From NCBI GenBank assembly GCA_003971905.1, contig RSEE01000046.1, positions 248,001-312,000 of the forward strand: a DNA stretch of 64,000 nt, in the 5' to 3' direction. This DNA is from Moniliella sp. 'wahieum'. Its lineage: Eukaryota; Basidiomycota; Moniliellomycetes; Moniliellales; Moniliellaceae. Shown one piece after another: positions 1 through 12,699 of this stretch; position 1 is the stretch's first letter; every line of letters begins with the position of its first letter. The notes below the pieces were generated by a model, which made no database searches, was not told the DNA's origin, and saw only the letters and a list, made by a program, of their open reading frames with translations. Position numbers and translations under genes: made by a program.

Positions 1-2938
1 TGCAACAACCTCACATGTGTGGGTCTCTTTTTGTGGACACAAGCAGAGATGACCAAACTTGTCCCCAACTGAAAAGCTGGCTATATCCTCCACCGCCACA
101 TCGCTCTCCGTCCGCATCCACCTTTTGGGACTGCCAACCTTACAACTAACCACCACACTGAACCTGAACGCGGTATTTCCTGATTTTGTAACACGGGCGG
201 AGATTGGTGCCTCTCCAAAGTCCCCATGTATCTCACTTCGCCATTTTTATACTTCCCTCGCATTTCAACAGGTCTTCTTACAAGTTGCGTCTGTTAGGAG
301 TGAAAGATGGCCAGAATCTCCAGAAGCTTGGAACTCCTCGCCCAAGATCCTGACCAGCGTTGTTACGGGGCGCTCCGGTTATCGCCGGGCGCTGAGCCCC
401 GCATGTCGTAGACATCTCAGCCCAACATGCGTCAGTCCGGTTAGACTAGCGAGTGAGAGCCAGTCGACACCTTATCCTTGCTGCGGATATCATCCGCGGC
501 CCGCCATGGCCGCATGGGCTTATCGGTACGATGCTTTGTGCCTATTGCGTCCAGTCTTGTCAGAACCCTTCCTGCTGCGCCCGACTGCGCAGTGTCAGCG
601 CCTTGGGAAGCAAGGGCTGTGCATTTACCTTTCTGGGAAGTGCCCCGCATTCTGTCTATACCTGTCATGAGGCACTTGAGGCCTAGTTCCTTCTGCTGTA
701 TATAAGCAGCCATGTCTAAGGCTTGCTAGCTGTGGTCCTGGTCGGCCATCCTGTCTATTACCGTTGGTCTCCCCGACTACCAGTTCCTCTCTCGCCCTTC
801 CACCTTCTACCATCCTTACGCTTACGAATTTACGACTTACGTCGAGTGCACTGCAAGCCGCGGTTACTCACATCAGTAGCGCTTGCTCTTTAGGACTCTG
901 TCTGTTCCCGCCAGCTACAGCGTACCAAGTGTGGTAACGCTGCGAGGAACAGAGTAATTCCGGAGCTCCTGGACCCCTTCAGCTGGTCTAACGACCTACG
1001 TACGCGGCTCCTACCTCGGAGGGTCTGGACTGCGGCCTTTGCACGCAGGCAGTCACCCAAACTAGAGGGTCTCTCCCTAGCCTCTACACCCGCTCGGTTC
1101 AACCAGGATCTGGAGCAGGACCTAACGTACGAGCCACCGATTGATCTGTCCAAGGGTTTATACCCCTAAACTACAGGAGGGGTCCCACCTCGGGACCCCC
1201 CCCATGACAAGCGTGGCGGTACGGGGGAAAATGGTTTTGTGCCAGTTGCGTGGCGCGGTCTCTCTTCAGCCCTAGATCCAAAAGGTGAGGGGTGACTCGC
1301 ATGCCACGAGAGCCCTCTAAATCCCTTTCATATCCATACTCTCAAGAATGCGTTCACTCTCGCATCACGCCTTCTCGCTCAGGAAATTAAAAGCATTGAG
1401 TTCGTCCCGCACACTGAGATTCGGTTTGCGCACACAGAAGCCCAGCGACACCAGTAGTAATATTCCCAATGACCAAAGGAGGAACAAGATCAGCACAGCG
1501 AACGATCCCCTCTCGACAAGGCAAGGGAATATGTATATCCTTTGTTAAAGTAAACCCTTTTGCACCCCCGGGATGGAAGCAGTCTCCTTATCATGGGACT
1601 GAGGACGCGCCAGTTGGATGTAATAAGGAGCGCGTGAGAAATCATGAACGAAGGCGAGCCGTCGGCGGGTCCGACAGAGTCCAGGTGCTTCCTCCGTCAT
1701 TGTTCGGGCCCCAACCTAATCTACTTAACAAGACACCCCATCAGGTCTGAACCCAAACGAGCCGACAATAGTTCAGTGCTAAATGCCCTAACCCAATCCC
1801 GTCCGCGAAGATCGTTGGACGATGATGCCATATGCCCGATAGCCGAGACGCGGTGGCCATTCATCCAACCTATTCCTTGTTGTGACAATAATCGCCCTTG
1901 ATGGCCTATGGTTTCCCTTCCCGCTCAGCGTACACTCTGTTTCCATTTGAAAACTGAATGCAAGTCGCTGCTTTGTTTTCCTTCCTCCTGTTGAAAAGAA
2001 ATGAGTTCTCCGGTCTGTTGGCGCCTCTTCCCAGTCTCACCTTCCCCTTCCTTGCCCTATTTAGACCCCATATGCACATCTCCCCTCTCCATCTGTTATG
2101 ATGGGCATTCTCGAATTTGACCCTATCGAAGTCTCGATGCTCTGCGCAACCATCATAGCCGAGCTCGGTCTCAACCCCAATCTAGTTACGGATTGTGGTT
2201 GGCGGCTGAATTCCGACGGTCAAGGTGATCCTCGACCCTACCTGTTCAGTCTTTTTGGTGATATGATATAATAGTTGCCCGTGGCCTCTTGATACTTTGA
2301 GTTCTCACAGAGACATCGAGCCGAGTAATTTTGGGGAAGTTCCGATGATTGGGAAAGGCCATCCTGGGCATCGTGGCAACGGGATGGGGGACGGGAAGAA
2401 CTGGAAGAGCGCCTGGGCATCGGGAATAAAGAACAGAGGATGTGCCCACATGGAATGGGTGTGAAAAGCAAAGGGCAGGGCTACCCAACCGTGTGGAAAC
2501 AAGGGAGACGCCCCACAAACGCACGGGACCGTTCCAAGAAAAAACGAGAACCCAAAGGCCCTGTAAAGGGAACCCCGGACTGTACAGGCTGCATTTTGGA
2601 TTTGAGTCCAATCTAAGGCCCGCCTGCTCTGCACATGCCTTGGAGAGCGCGCTTCGATGTCTAACCAAGTGTGATGATGATTGCTTAAACCATGTATGAA
2701 GTTGCCCGAGTAGCCATGCATCCGCGCGACAATAGTCGCCCACCGCTCAGTCAAGTCAAAAAGTTACTATGAGGCCACTAGTACAATAAGTTTCCGGTGT
2801 CTTTGACGACTGTCGCCCTGTCACCACTTACTTTACCTCTTCGTTGCGCCTGCGGCAACCAACCCTTCTGTTGACATGGCTTCCTTTCTACACCCCTTTT
2901 GTATCCGTTTTCCCATTTGATAGTAGCTTCACCTTCCC

Positions 2939-3240
2939 ATTCTCGTCCCTTTCCCCTGACTTCTGTCCAACTCCAACCCGTTTTTCCAGCCAATGGATTC
3001 AGTACAGGCAAACCTCGTCTCCGCTTAGCTGCCTCCTCATCTTCCAACCCGTCCTCTAGCTTCCCATCCGCCCCGTCGCGCGAGCCTTTCTTCGGCCGCG
3101 TCGATTCCCCGTACCAGCTTATCGCGTGTGTTTCCTTTCCACTGTCCACTTCGACAGCCGCCCCTGTCCAGCCTCGCTGTGGCAGTGTTTGTTCTCCACT
3201 GCATCAACCCATCCGTAAACCCCGGAGACTTCAGACTAAC
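2939..3240 (+). repeat. Dispersed repeat, copy A of an inverted pair
   Basis: This stretch matches the reverse complement of 7685-7996 along its length with scattered substitutions and small indels. Shared blocks include TTAGCTGCCTC, TCGCGCGAGCC, GTCGATTCCCC, TCGACAGCCGCCC, GGCAGTGTTTGT and CTCCACTGCATC. Similarity fades at both ends and I could find no terminal repeat or target duplication. The family is unknown; it may be a piece of a degraded transposon. Confidence 0.8.
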
Positions 3241-3579
3241 CGCCTTCAAAATTTCCCCTGCTCTCCTAACGCCACTGAATGCATTGTCTTCATCGAGGAC
3301 TATGACTGCTGGTCACTTGGTACCTGATAGCATTGCTCTCCCAGAAACTACTGTACTAAGCAGGGTAAGTGACGATACTAGCCGCTGCCTAACGTCCATT
3401 GGTGTGTACACTCGCAGCAGGGATATCGGGGAAACTAGAGAAATACAGATTTCAAACGGGAGTTCTCGTGTTCATAACTACCCGAATTTGGACTGAAAGT
3501 GGGAACCGGGATTGAAGCCAGGAGTCCGAAGTCTGGGGGTTGGAAGCTTGATAGGTTGAAGTCAGGAATGGCGAAACAC

Positions 3580-3697
3580 TACATGGCTAATCGAAATTTT
3601 GCGCACAATCTTGCACAGCCTTGCCCACCTTGAATTTTGTACGTAGTCCTCATATCTATCCGGAACCTTGTTACCAGCATTTTCGATTAGCTATGTA
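3580..3697. mobile_element. MITE-like element with TA target duplication
   Basis: Starting after a TA dinucleotide (3580-3581), the sequence begins CATGGCTAATCGAAA. The other end, read inward on the opposite strand, begins CATAGCTAATCGAAA and is followed by TA (3696-3697). That gives about 15-bp terminal inverted repeats with one mismatch, a 114-bp body without coding potential, and a TA duplication, the pattern of non-autonomous Tc1/mariner-type elements. A related end occurs at 50136-50172. Family assignment is inference from end structure only. Confidence 0.65.
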
Positions 3698-4262
3698 AGC
3701 GGCAGCTGAGGTGTAGAAAGCTGATAGAGGCCAGAGGATGGAACAGAGCAGATAACTAAGAAGATGTGGGCTTTGATCTCTACTGCGGATTCATTGACGA
3801 TGAGAGGTGAGGATGTCAATCACTCATAGGGATAAACCATGAACCATTTGCGTACATGCAGGCTCAAATGAGAACAACTCGTCGTTGGGCACCGCTGCAC
3901 ATGGCTTCTACTGTCGAACTCGGGGTTGGGCATGGGAGCGGGATATGTTGAGATATCACAAAGTCTCGGATCTTAAATTGGATAGAGTCTATGGAGGTCC
4001 GCAATATCAGACTTCCCATCACACAGAGTACACTACATGAACTCACACCCAGTGACTAGTTGTTTCATCAGTTCTACTCAACGGGGGAGGAGAAAGCATG
4101 GCCATGTGGGGTACACTGACCCAAATGCTATTGCGAGACCGACAACAGGCCTATAGTCCTCTTGCATGCCTGGATATTGAGCTTTTTGGGGAAGTGACGA
4201 AAGCCAAGAGAGCGCGTTGAATCCGCCTACCCCTTTGCGCCTTATCAGTGCTCGCACATCTC

Positions 4263-4350
4263 CTGTCATAGTTTGGCTGATCCGCTCTTATTTCTTTCTT
4301 CGTCACGATCGTCTCGTTCCTTCCCTGTTTAACCTTACTGGCATGTCTTT
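4263..4350 (+). repeat. Dispersed repeat, first of a direct pair
   Basis: Shares a beginning (CTGTCATAGTTTGGCTGATC) and a CT-rich continuation ending around CATGTC with 9102-9192 on the same strand. Similarity is clear for about 90 bp with small gaps. No terminal structures are visible and no coding is associated. Confidence 0.7.
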
Positions 4351-6119
4351 GTCAGTCTGGTGGGTTTTAAAAACCTGACTATTGCATCCGAGCGAATGTT
4401 ATTGGGTTCTCAAAGCAACTAAATAACGCAAGAAACAACTCCTGGGAGAACAGTGTACCTTCCCTGTTAGGAGGTACTTAGAGTGGATGTACCTTATCCT
4501 CTTGACAGGAAAATCTGCCCCAATAACCTTGTTCATTCCTCACCAAGGCTTCTATCTGTTCGATCTATTTCTACAGAGGGTGAAGTTAAGATTCACCCAA
4601 TTTCTCATAACCCAATAGAAAAAGGTGAGCACACCAACATCACTGCAAACTGAAAAGCATGTAGTGGATTCATTGGGTTGGATTGCATGGAACCATTTTC
4701 GTTTGTATCCAATATGGCCATTCTATGCCTCAGTTTTGCTAGTGTCTTTGCCTCTGTCACGTGCCCTTTTACAGAACCTTTATCAGATACTGCACCGGGG
4801 ATGGCTGCAACAGTTCAAGCTACTATGATCAAAACCTTCGTCCTCGATTACCACACTTCGTTAGACATCAACTGGCTTCACCCAAAATCAAAAACAATTA
4901 TGCGTTGCCCATTGCGTCTGTGCACAACGGTCGCAATCAGGGCCGGTACTTTTTTGGTTTGCACGTTCGAGCAATCATAAGACATCTAGCGTCTGAAAGT
5001 CTGATTTGGAAAAGAATCTCTCGCGCGAATTTCGTCCCGAGGCAATATATATTCTGGGCAAGGATCTTTACTCTTTACCATAGTATAAGAGTACTTTTGC
5101 AATTTAGATGAAACGCGATCACGGCGAATCTGAACATCGAGGATGAAGACGATGAGGCACCACTACTGAACACGATCGCCTCTCCAAATGGCTCGGGTTT
5201 TGTTACTTCGGCTTCAGTATCTCTTCATCTGATCGTCAACCTGCTGGTCGCTTTATTTGTGGCATCATTTATCAGCAACGCAACATTTCTCGCGGTCACC
5301 ATTGCCCAAGAGCCGTCCATCGATCAACTTTGAGTTTCTCTGCCGAGCCAATTATTACCTCTCTCCCATCATCGATGTAGGAAGGGTGTTTAACAACTCG
5401 AGAAAGAATCGTTTGATTCCGTCCGTAATAATTGAAAGGATGGGCGAGGCAAGGAGGAATGTCGCAAGTGCTACACACCTCTAGGGACCACCTGGCCCGT
5501 TTACACAACTGGATATTGCAAATGGAATGGTGGGCTGTCCCTTGCTTTGCTAACCCGATGGACATAATCCTTTTTCTGTGATGCAAACTAGGCGTGGCCA
5601 CATTAGTTTTCAGTCGCCAAACGTACTCAACGTATCCGAGTTTGCCTGCACACAGACGAGAACGAATTCAAACATTGCCGCCTACAAACCAACGCGTTCC
5701 AGTCGCCTCACCAACCCTGTCAGATGACTATTTCAGCAACGGGTGGATGTTTGAGAAGTCATAGGCATCGATGAACAAACATAACGACACGGGCTATGTA
5801 TTCACTATACGATTGCCATAAATGTCATGCCACCCTATAAAAAAAGGACAAAATTGGCACCACCTCTGATACATCCTGCATATCTTTGGATTCTTTTGGC
5901 ATGGTCGGATGGTATGTTGAGCTCGTTTATTACTTGTGCGCTGATAGAGCAACCGGCACCTCCCATTATTCAGCGGCGATGCCAAGATATGGCGCATCTT
6001 CTACACCGAGAATCGGTAATCGTATGGAAACCGTCGGTGTCATCGGAATGTGACATTGTAACCTGCCCATTACGCCCAGTCCAGTCACTGGATGTCATGA
6101 CCACCAAGGCAATATTTAC

Positions 6120-6422
6120 GTGTTGGTGAGCCAAACTTTCAACGTGATTTCAAACCAAAAAACATTGCCCCCAGTCTTCGTCAGAGGGGAAGAGGTTAAA
6201 ACAGAAATGACCCTGAATTCGCATGTCAACCTTTGGAGGAAAACTTTTGCTGGGCGTATGATCCATATCAGGTACAACGTCACCGAAGTGGCAACGATCC
6301 GGTCGATGGAAATCCACTGGTGCTGGCAGCAAAAAAGTGGGGCCAGCTTTTCCTTCCGTGGGTTAGAAAAATACAACAAGGCTGAGGGACACAGTGGATC
6401 AGGAGAATTGGCAAAACACTAG
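6120..6422 (+). CDS. Possible short hypothetical protein or gene remnant
   Basis: An uninterrupted 100-codon frame with balanced amino-acid composition, unlike the low-complexity shadows elsewhere, including WRKTFAGRM and EIHWCWQQ. It has no recognisable domain, no clear signal peptide and no supporting neighbour. It could be the last exon of a small gene whose earlier exons lie in 4.6-6.1 kb, or a chance frame in repeat-derived DNA. I do not assign a function. Confidence 0.2.
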   Translation: MLVSQTFNVISNQKTLPPVFVRGEEVKTEMTLNSHVNLWRKTFAGRMIHIRYNVTEVATIRSMEIHWCWQQKSGASFSFRGLEKYNKAEGHSGSGELAKH

Positions 6423-7684
6423 TCCCTCTTTGAGGCGGTTACTGTTGCTCGTTGCGAGGTGACCTCGCTAACAAGCCCAATGCACAACTGGAGACGACGA
6501 AACTGCCATCCAGACAGGCCACAGGTATAACCAGTGAACCGCAGAAGAAATGACCCTTACGATCTAGCTCCTGAGAACTATACTCGCCATCCACCAGAAG
6601 AAGAAGAAAAGAAATGTAAGAACGTTGTCAGAGAGCAATGCCACTAACCGCATGTCACGACGTACTGTGTAGTACGCAAGTCGTCCAAGCAACATATTCT
6701 TGATCCGTTTTATGAAACAAGAGCACGGCTCGCATATGTTACCGGGTTACTGATTACCCGCGGAGACCATGTCTATAGCCACAGAAGAGCCCGCGACTCA
6801 GGCAGGACTGAACGCGTTTCAGATTCCAAATCTAACTGATACTGAAGCGATGTCCTGATGATCTACCCGGCGGCTGTGAAACCGCACTAGATGCTGAAGC
6901 GTATAGGGCAATGATTGCGTAAGCGATGAATCGTGGGCGAGCCATGAATGGGTGTTGAGAAACAGGAGTGCTATACGGCAGAAGGTTATTCAGAAGGTTA
7001 TTACAGCTCGCCGGCTCACATGTGGTTATGCACGGCGTGCCGCCAGCCTTCGGAGTCCCCACATCCTTGATGGCTTTAGTGGTGAGAAACCGGAAATACT
7101 CTGCGACCATCAGTCGATCACTATGCCATCAGTCTTTTGATTTGGTGTGGACATCGGGTGGTCCCACGCTAGCAGCTTTTGTATGTGTCGTTGGCCCACA
7201 GCCTGGAGGCGTCTGAAAAATTACACGTAGGTTAGGCATGAAGGCGGGACGTGGCACCAAGGAGCGACGTAGGCAAGCCAGTAGATGGAACAATGTATAT
7301 ATTTGTATAGACAGCTGGCACAATGCGGAGTGTGTGGAGCAAGGAGGAGATGTGAAGAGCAATTGGGGTATTTGCGACAAAGATACAGGCGGGGGGGGAC
7401 AAGAAGAGGGGGGGGCAAAGGGGATCAGCGGAGCAAGGGAGGGGGATGGAGCAAAAATGATCGATGGTCCAGAGGTGGTGGGCTCGATCCATGTAACCGT
7501 GAATTACGACGACCCTGTCACAGGCGGGCCCTGCCAGGGGGCTCACCGAGGTTGGTGGGGTACACGACTCGCGGTAGTTTCGGGCTTGGGCTATTTGGTG
7601 GATCCGAGCCGAGGAGAAACCTTTGGGCGTGAAGCGGAGGTGGCCGCACGCTTGGTAGGGCTGAGTATGCGCCGGCTTGGGGAT

Positions 7685-7996
7685 AGTAACGCGTCTGAAG
7701 CTCCGGGGCTTAGGGACGCGTGGATGCAGTGGAGGACAAACACTGCCAGGGTTGAAGCTGGGCAGGGCGGCTGTCGACGTATCCGTGAAAGGAACCCACA
7801 CCATATGCTGTGGTACTAGGGGGAATCGACGCCGCTGAAGGAAGGCTCGCGCGACTGGGCGGATGGAAAGCTGGAGGACGAGGTTGGATGATGAAGATGA
7901 GGCAGCTAAGTGGAGGCGAGAAGTTGCCTGTATTCTCGATCAATTGGCTGGAAACGGTCAGGAGTTGGACAAGAAAGGTGGGAAGCGACGAGAATG
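7685..7996 (-). repeat. Dispersed repeat, copy B of an inverted pair
   Basis: Reverse-strand copy of the sequence at 2939-3240; the two are about 4.4 kb apart in opposite orientation. The blocks listed for copy A are present in the same order. Both copies also show a weak common reading direction (copy A plus strand, copy B minus strand), but the frames are not conserved. I see this as a diverged repeat rather than a gene. Confidence 0.8.
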
Positions 7997-9101
7997 ATCG
8001 ATGATGCTGACTATTGGTTGACCCCTTTTTGGTAGCCCCCTCCTGTCTAAGCCCCATCACATCGGCATAGATGTTGACAGAGCGAAGCAGAGGAAGCTGC
8101 TAGAGTGCGACTTGGGAGCACTCGCGATCCTACGAATCAGCTGCAAATCAGCCTTCAGACAAGGCGTGAAGGCAAAGTGGTGAGCCACAAGTCTTCAAGC
8201 AACGTCTGTAGGTAAAGGGAGACAGGAGAGAAGGGAGATGAAGCGAGCAGGGCGTGCGCGCCCTGCGAGCGGAACTCATCCGCACGGCTAAGGGACCGTC
8301 ACCGATCCACTGAGGGTCGTGCAGGGGAGCCCCAGCACTACCCTCCAACAGAAACAAGCGGAGGCTGCGAAGGCACTAAGAATATCATCCGATAGCACTT
8401 CCTCGTAGAGAAATAATATCACCGATGCTTGCTGGCTGCAGGAGGCGTGGAAGGTGGCACGGGGCAGCTGATGTAAAAAGTGCACAGGGCGAATCGAGAG
8501 ATACTATAATCTAGGGAGCAGAATGCGACAAGAACGCCAAGTACCAGGGACGCACTCAAGAGCCGTTTTTCCTCCTGGTTTTGACGACGCGAGGATACTA
8601 CGGCACCAAGACGGCGGGCAAGTTGTTTGCGCTTTGGAAGGATTTGGCTACTAAGTCTCAGTGGAAATGGTTCCTCGCTCGAATGTCAACCACGTTCATC
8701 CATGTCCACAAGCGCTTCCTAGGGTACGGGACCGGATGGCGAGAGCCGGAGGGTCCTGATATCCTGGCGATCCCCTGGTTCCTTGACCTTAGTGGCGCTT
8801 CCAAGTAACCCCCGCAAGATGAACGGTTAGGTTTAGACGTAGCGTTCCCCCTGTTCCAGCCTTAAGCTCTGTCAATGAAATGGACGCGATCTAGGTATAT
8901 CGGAGAGGCTGCCAGCACTTCATACGGAGATACAGACAGATGAGATCATATGACCGCGGAGATATAGAAAGGTAGGAGCCGTTGAGAAGCCACGAAGGGG
9001 GCGGTTGGAAAAATAAAAGTGACTTTGTGTTGAGCACCTTGATACTGTTGGGAATGACAGTGTTTTGATCAGGAAGTAGGAGAATCATCCAAACGAAACT
9101 G

Positions 9102-9192
9102 TCATAGTTTGGCTGATCTCGCTCCCATTTCCAATTTCTTCGTCTCGAGCGTCTCGCTCCTTCCCTGTTCCTTCCACTTCGCACCATGTCCT
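9102..9192 (+). repeat. Dispersed repeat, second of a direct pair
   Basis: Direct-orientation relative of 4263-4350, with the same start and the shared block CTCGCTCCTTCCCTGTT (CTCGTTCCTTCCCTGTTT in the first copy). Diverged by substitutions and short indels. Function unknown. Confidence 0.7.
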
Positions 9193-10449
9193 CTGTTCTT
9201 GCTTCTTCCCCACGAATGATTGCTACACCCCTTTCTAACGGTCATGCAACCCGGGACTGGATGTCTCTTGCTCTGGAACGACTGAGTCCCTGAAAGAGGG
9301 ACTTTTGGCTGTTTTCGCCTTCTGTGAGATTGGGGAACTTGCCGCAGCATGGGGCGAATATCGGGATATATAGGCATGAAAGACAAGATCTCAAGACTTG
9401 AATGGGATTCGTGCTGGAACAAAACACGCGAAATGGGGGGGAAAACATGGAGACATCCCCAAATGACAAAAACGTGACGTACCTGTCTGGACGCAGAATT
9501 TTTTGAAAGGTTGGCCACAAAGTTGACACAGACATTGAAGGACTGAGGATCAGACCGGCCCTGTCACAGAACAACTCTCAACTCTAAGATGACAGCGGGA
9601 TCTGTACAGAGGAGACTGCAAGCTGGAGGGAGATTGACGGCAAAGGATGCCTCCATATGGGCGGAGGGGTTCGGGAAGACCAAGGGGTGGCCCCTGAAGC
9701 AGGTCGGTGGGATTGCTGGTGAGCTAGCGAGTAACGCGAGTGTTGTCTGTGGTGGGTCGACGGAGGATGGATTCGTAAGATGATCATGTTGTTACAAAAT
9801 GTCCCGCGAAGGGAAACATAGTAGAAGAAAGGCTACTTATACGTACAGGAACTGTAAGGAAGCAAAACATACAATAACTCGTAGAAAGCTAAGGAAGGGA
9901 TAAAGGCGAATGACTCTCAAAGGAGCACTGATCAACAAGTAGGGAAAGGTTTCCTAGAGGAACAGGAACAGCCAAACACGAAAAAGACCCAAAGTGCCCA
10001 TTAAAGGTTGTCCGCCCTCAACAAGAACGTAAAAGGCACGAGGGGAGAATCCCACAACGAAGAAGAGACGCCCAGATCAAAAAACGGACGTCCAGATCTG
10101 GCAGCTCAACGAGCTCACTTGCGCTCAAGACCCAAGACCAAATATTTGAAGTAGAATCAAATCAGTGGGGACTCAGAGCTCACGCACCGCTCCTCCAAGG
10201 AAAAGCACCACTAAACCGTGGGTTGGGCTCCTGTTCGGGACCCGCCCATGACGGGATGCTTTTGATGAATGAGCTGTGCTGCAAAGCAAAGCAAAGCAAA
10301 AACAATCTATGTGGATTTGAACACTACATATCATGAGGCGCTGAACCTTTTTTGTTGGGTACGTTGAGCATACCACATCCCGTACATTGATAGCACAATT
10401 GATAGCAAGCCACGATGAATAGGCCGTACAGCGAGCACCTTGGCCACTT

Positions 10450-12687
10450 TCACTTGTCGCCCGGGCGAGGATCATCGAGATCATTTAAGGTGCGCAAAGT
10501 GCGGTGGAACGATTTGGAGTACGCCAGGTCCCATTCCAGCAGTGGCTTCCATATCCATCCCGAACTTTGTTCTTCCTCTTGTTCAGCCACTGGTGATGGA
10601 GTGGGAGGAAGGCCCTCATCATCGTTATCACCATCATCATCATCCCCCTGCATCTTCGCCTCGGATTGACCCGCCTCCCTAATAACTGGCCCGTCAATAT
10701 CTGTATCCAACTCTTGGTTCCTGGCCAGGATTTCTCCGTTTTCTTCGACCTCCTTCTTGTCCGTAGCAAACGGATCTGGCGCCTTCCCGCGGGTACGTTT
10801 ACTTGGCCCCGAAACATCCTCCCATTCCTCGTCCTCGTCATCCTCGGTATCTTGTGGTGCGGGCCGTTTGTTCCCCAGCACCGCCGCTGAACGCTGGTTG
10901 ATAGCATCTAAGGCACGAGGTACTCCACCCAGATCGGCCGGATCAGATGGTACTGTGGGGTTTCCCTGCAAACGGGCCGCGGCAACGTCCTCATCACTGT
11001 CATCGTCCGCATCCGGATCCAATTTGCGGTCAAAGAGAGCGGCGTAGTGCTCTCGTTCCTCACAATCGCCCCCACCTTCAGTGATCACGTTTTCAGTCTC
11101 CTCTTGCTTCTCCAACGCTTCTGGGCGATCTTGAGGGGCCAGCAGGACTTGTGAATTCTTGTGCAAGTAGGTAGACTCGTCTGTCACCTCGGATTGTAGT
11201 GCTGAGCGGTAGTCGTTCAGTTCCGTCTCATTGATGGGACGTTGGCTAGGTTCTTGGGCAGCCGTAGAAGCAGCGGCTGTGCCCGCTACCTCGATTGCTG
11301 CCGATGGAGTTGCAGGTTCGGATCCAGACAAGACCTCTTCCCGAGGACGTAGGTCATCGCCCAAATTCCCCTGGTCGACAAAGAGGTCTCGAACGTGTTG
11401 GCTAGGTCGGAGGGTTTGGCGAAATGCCTCATTGTTCCGGTGCGAAGGCATGACGCCCACTTTTCCTACTCCATCCAAGGCGCCTGTCACCTCATCCATC
11501 AGTTTGGGGGGGGCGGTCCGCCGAGGGACTCTTCATCCAGGCAAAGACGGGCTCCTTGCCCAAAACAAGAATGTTGCGCAACCGGACCCGATCCGTCTGA
11601 GGGACAGTACGTTGACCTACCCCCCCAAGACGGGATGGCTGTCCCTTGCGACACTTGGGTCAAGCGAGGGGGCGGACGTGTGTTTGGCATCCGGGGGTGG
11701 GAGAGGAAGAGTAAGGTAACGGGAAGAAGTGAGGGCTTCCACATCGACGCTTCATCGCTCAAAACATCCTCCGCGTCCCCCGGGGCAGGCGAAGTAGAAC
11801 GGGAAGGATGACCGGCTTGTACAGCTCGGAGTGCCATCTGATGATCTGCCTGGTGTGCTCCGGTCGCTCCCTCGACGTTTGCACCACGTCCGCGCCTGCG
11901 GCGTCGGACGAGGGCGCGCTCAACACTCTGCTGAGAGTGCAAGCGCAAGGAAGAGATGGATACTTGACGTCCAAACAGCACGCTGTACCAAGCCCGATCA
12001 AGCGCCTCCAGAGTCAAGAGGACAGACTTGAGTCCGGCTAGTGCGGCATCGGGGAGGCGGACGGCCAGCTGGTCGGGGTCGGTATCGTCAGCGGTACTTG
12101 GGCGGTCCACGGGGGAATACCCAGGCACGTCTTCCAACACTACGGCCGTGATGCGAAGCAAATAGGAGATCTGCAGTGCACCCGTTGTCCCATAGAGCGG
12201 GATGGTGAGAATAATGTCAAGTAAGTTGTTGACCGCGCTGAGGTAGGCTGTAAGCGTTGGGAGCGAGCTCGTCGCTTCGTGCCTGGGGCAAATGAGTCAG
12301 AACAAACAGTAGGGGCCAAATGGATGCACAAACATACCGTTTGGCCACGCCGCGAGAGATGGTGGTAAACTGGTCGTCGACATATGCCCGCAGCCGCTCC
12401 TCCTGCTTGGTGGTCAACTTGCGGGGGGGGACAGGGTCGTCGGGTGGCAACGCAGACAGCGTGTGGTCGGAGTCGCGTAGAGTGCGGGAGGAGGGGGAGG
12501 CCCATGCACTTGGGGCAAAGTAGCCGCCCTGGTGTCCATGGTGGCAGTGGTGGTGACAGTGGCAGTGGTGGTGGTAGTGACGGCAGTGGTGGTGGTGGTG
12601 GTACTGGGGGTGGTATTGGTCGTCGAGAGCCCTAGCGCCAAGGCGCGCACGTTTCAGCCTCATCGATAACGATCGCTGACCACACAC
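10450..12687 (-). CDS. Unrecognised protein with helical N-terminus and acidic C-terminus
   Basis: The first exon carries a charged helical segment (KLTTKQEERLRAYVDDQF). A 55-bp intron at 12283-12337 (GTATGT...CCCAG) joins it to a helical stretch running through NNLLDIILTIPLYGTTGAL. A second intron is likely near 11.91-11.95 kb. A middle segment around 11.5 kb reads NILVLGKEPVFAWMKSPS in a frame continuous with the last exon. The C-terminal 250 residues are strongly acidic and disordered, with runs of D/E and a basic patch (SKRTRGK) that could act as a nuclear signal. The frame changes at 11.7-12.0 kb may be introns or base errors, so the exact protein cannot be given. I do not recognise the family. 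Start and exon structure are approximate. Confidence 0.6.
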
Positions 12688-12699
12688 ATATCTGCAACG

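Larger units (their letters stand above)
1..10172. other. Gene-poor, repeat-bearing region
   Basis: No reading frame here shows a protein family I recognise, and frames are short with weak coding character. By eye the base composition is clearly less GC-rich than the genic part of the window. The stretch contains an inverted repeat pair, a MITE-like element and a direct repeat pair, listed separately. Small frames that are slightly protein-like occur at 4678-5111 (a hydrophobic start resembling a signal peptide, then a frame change), 6120-6422 and 8581-8808, but none has a second line of support. Best read as degraded mobile-element and intergenic DNA. Confidence 0.6.

Noticed and set aside
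59-670. 203-codon frame at the left edge
   Set aside because: No domain, biased composition, no splice or neighbour support, in a region of degenerate repeats.
10195-10250. Possible tRNA remnant with CCACTAAACC
   Set aside because: Only a D-arm-like block; no matching acceptor or T arm.
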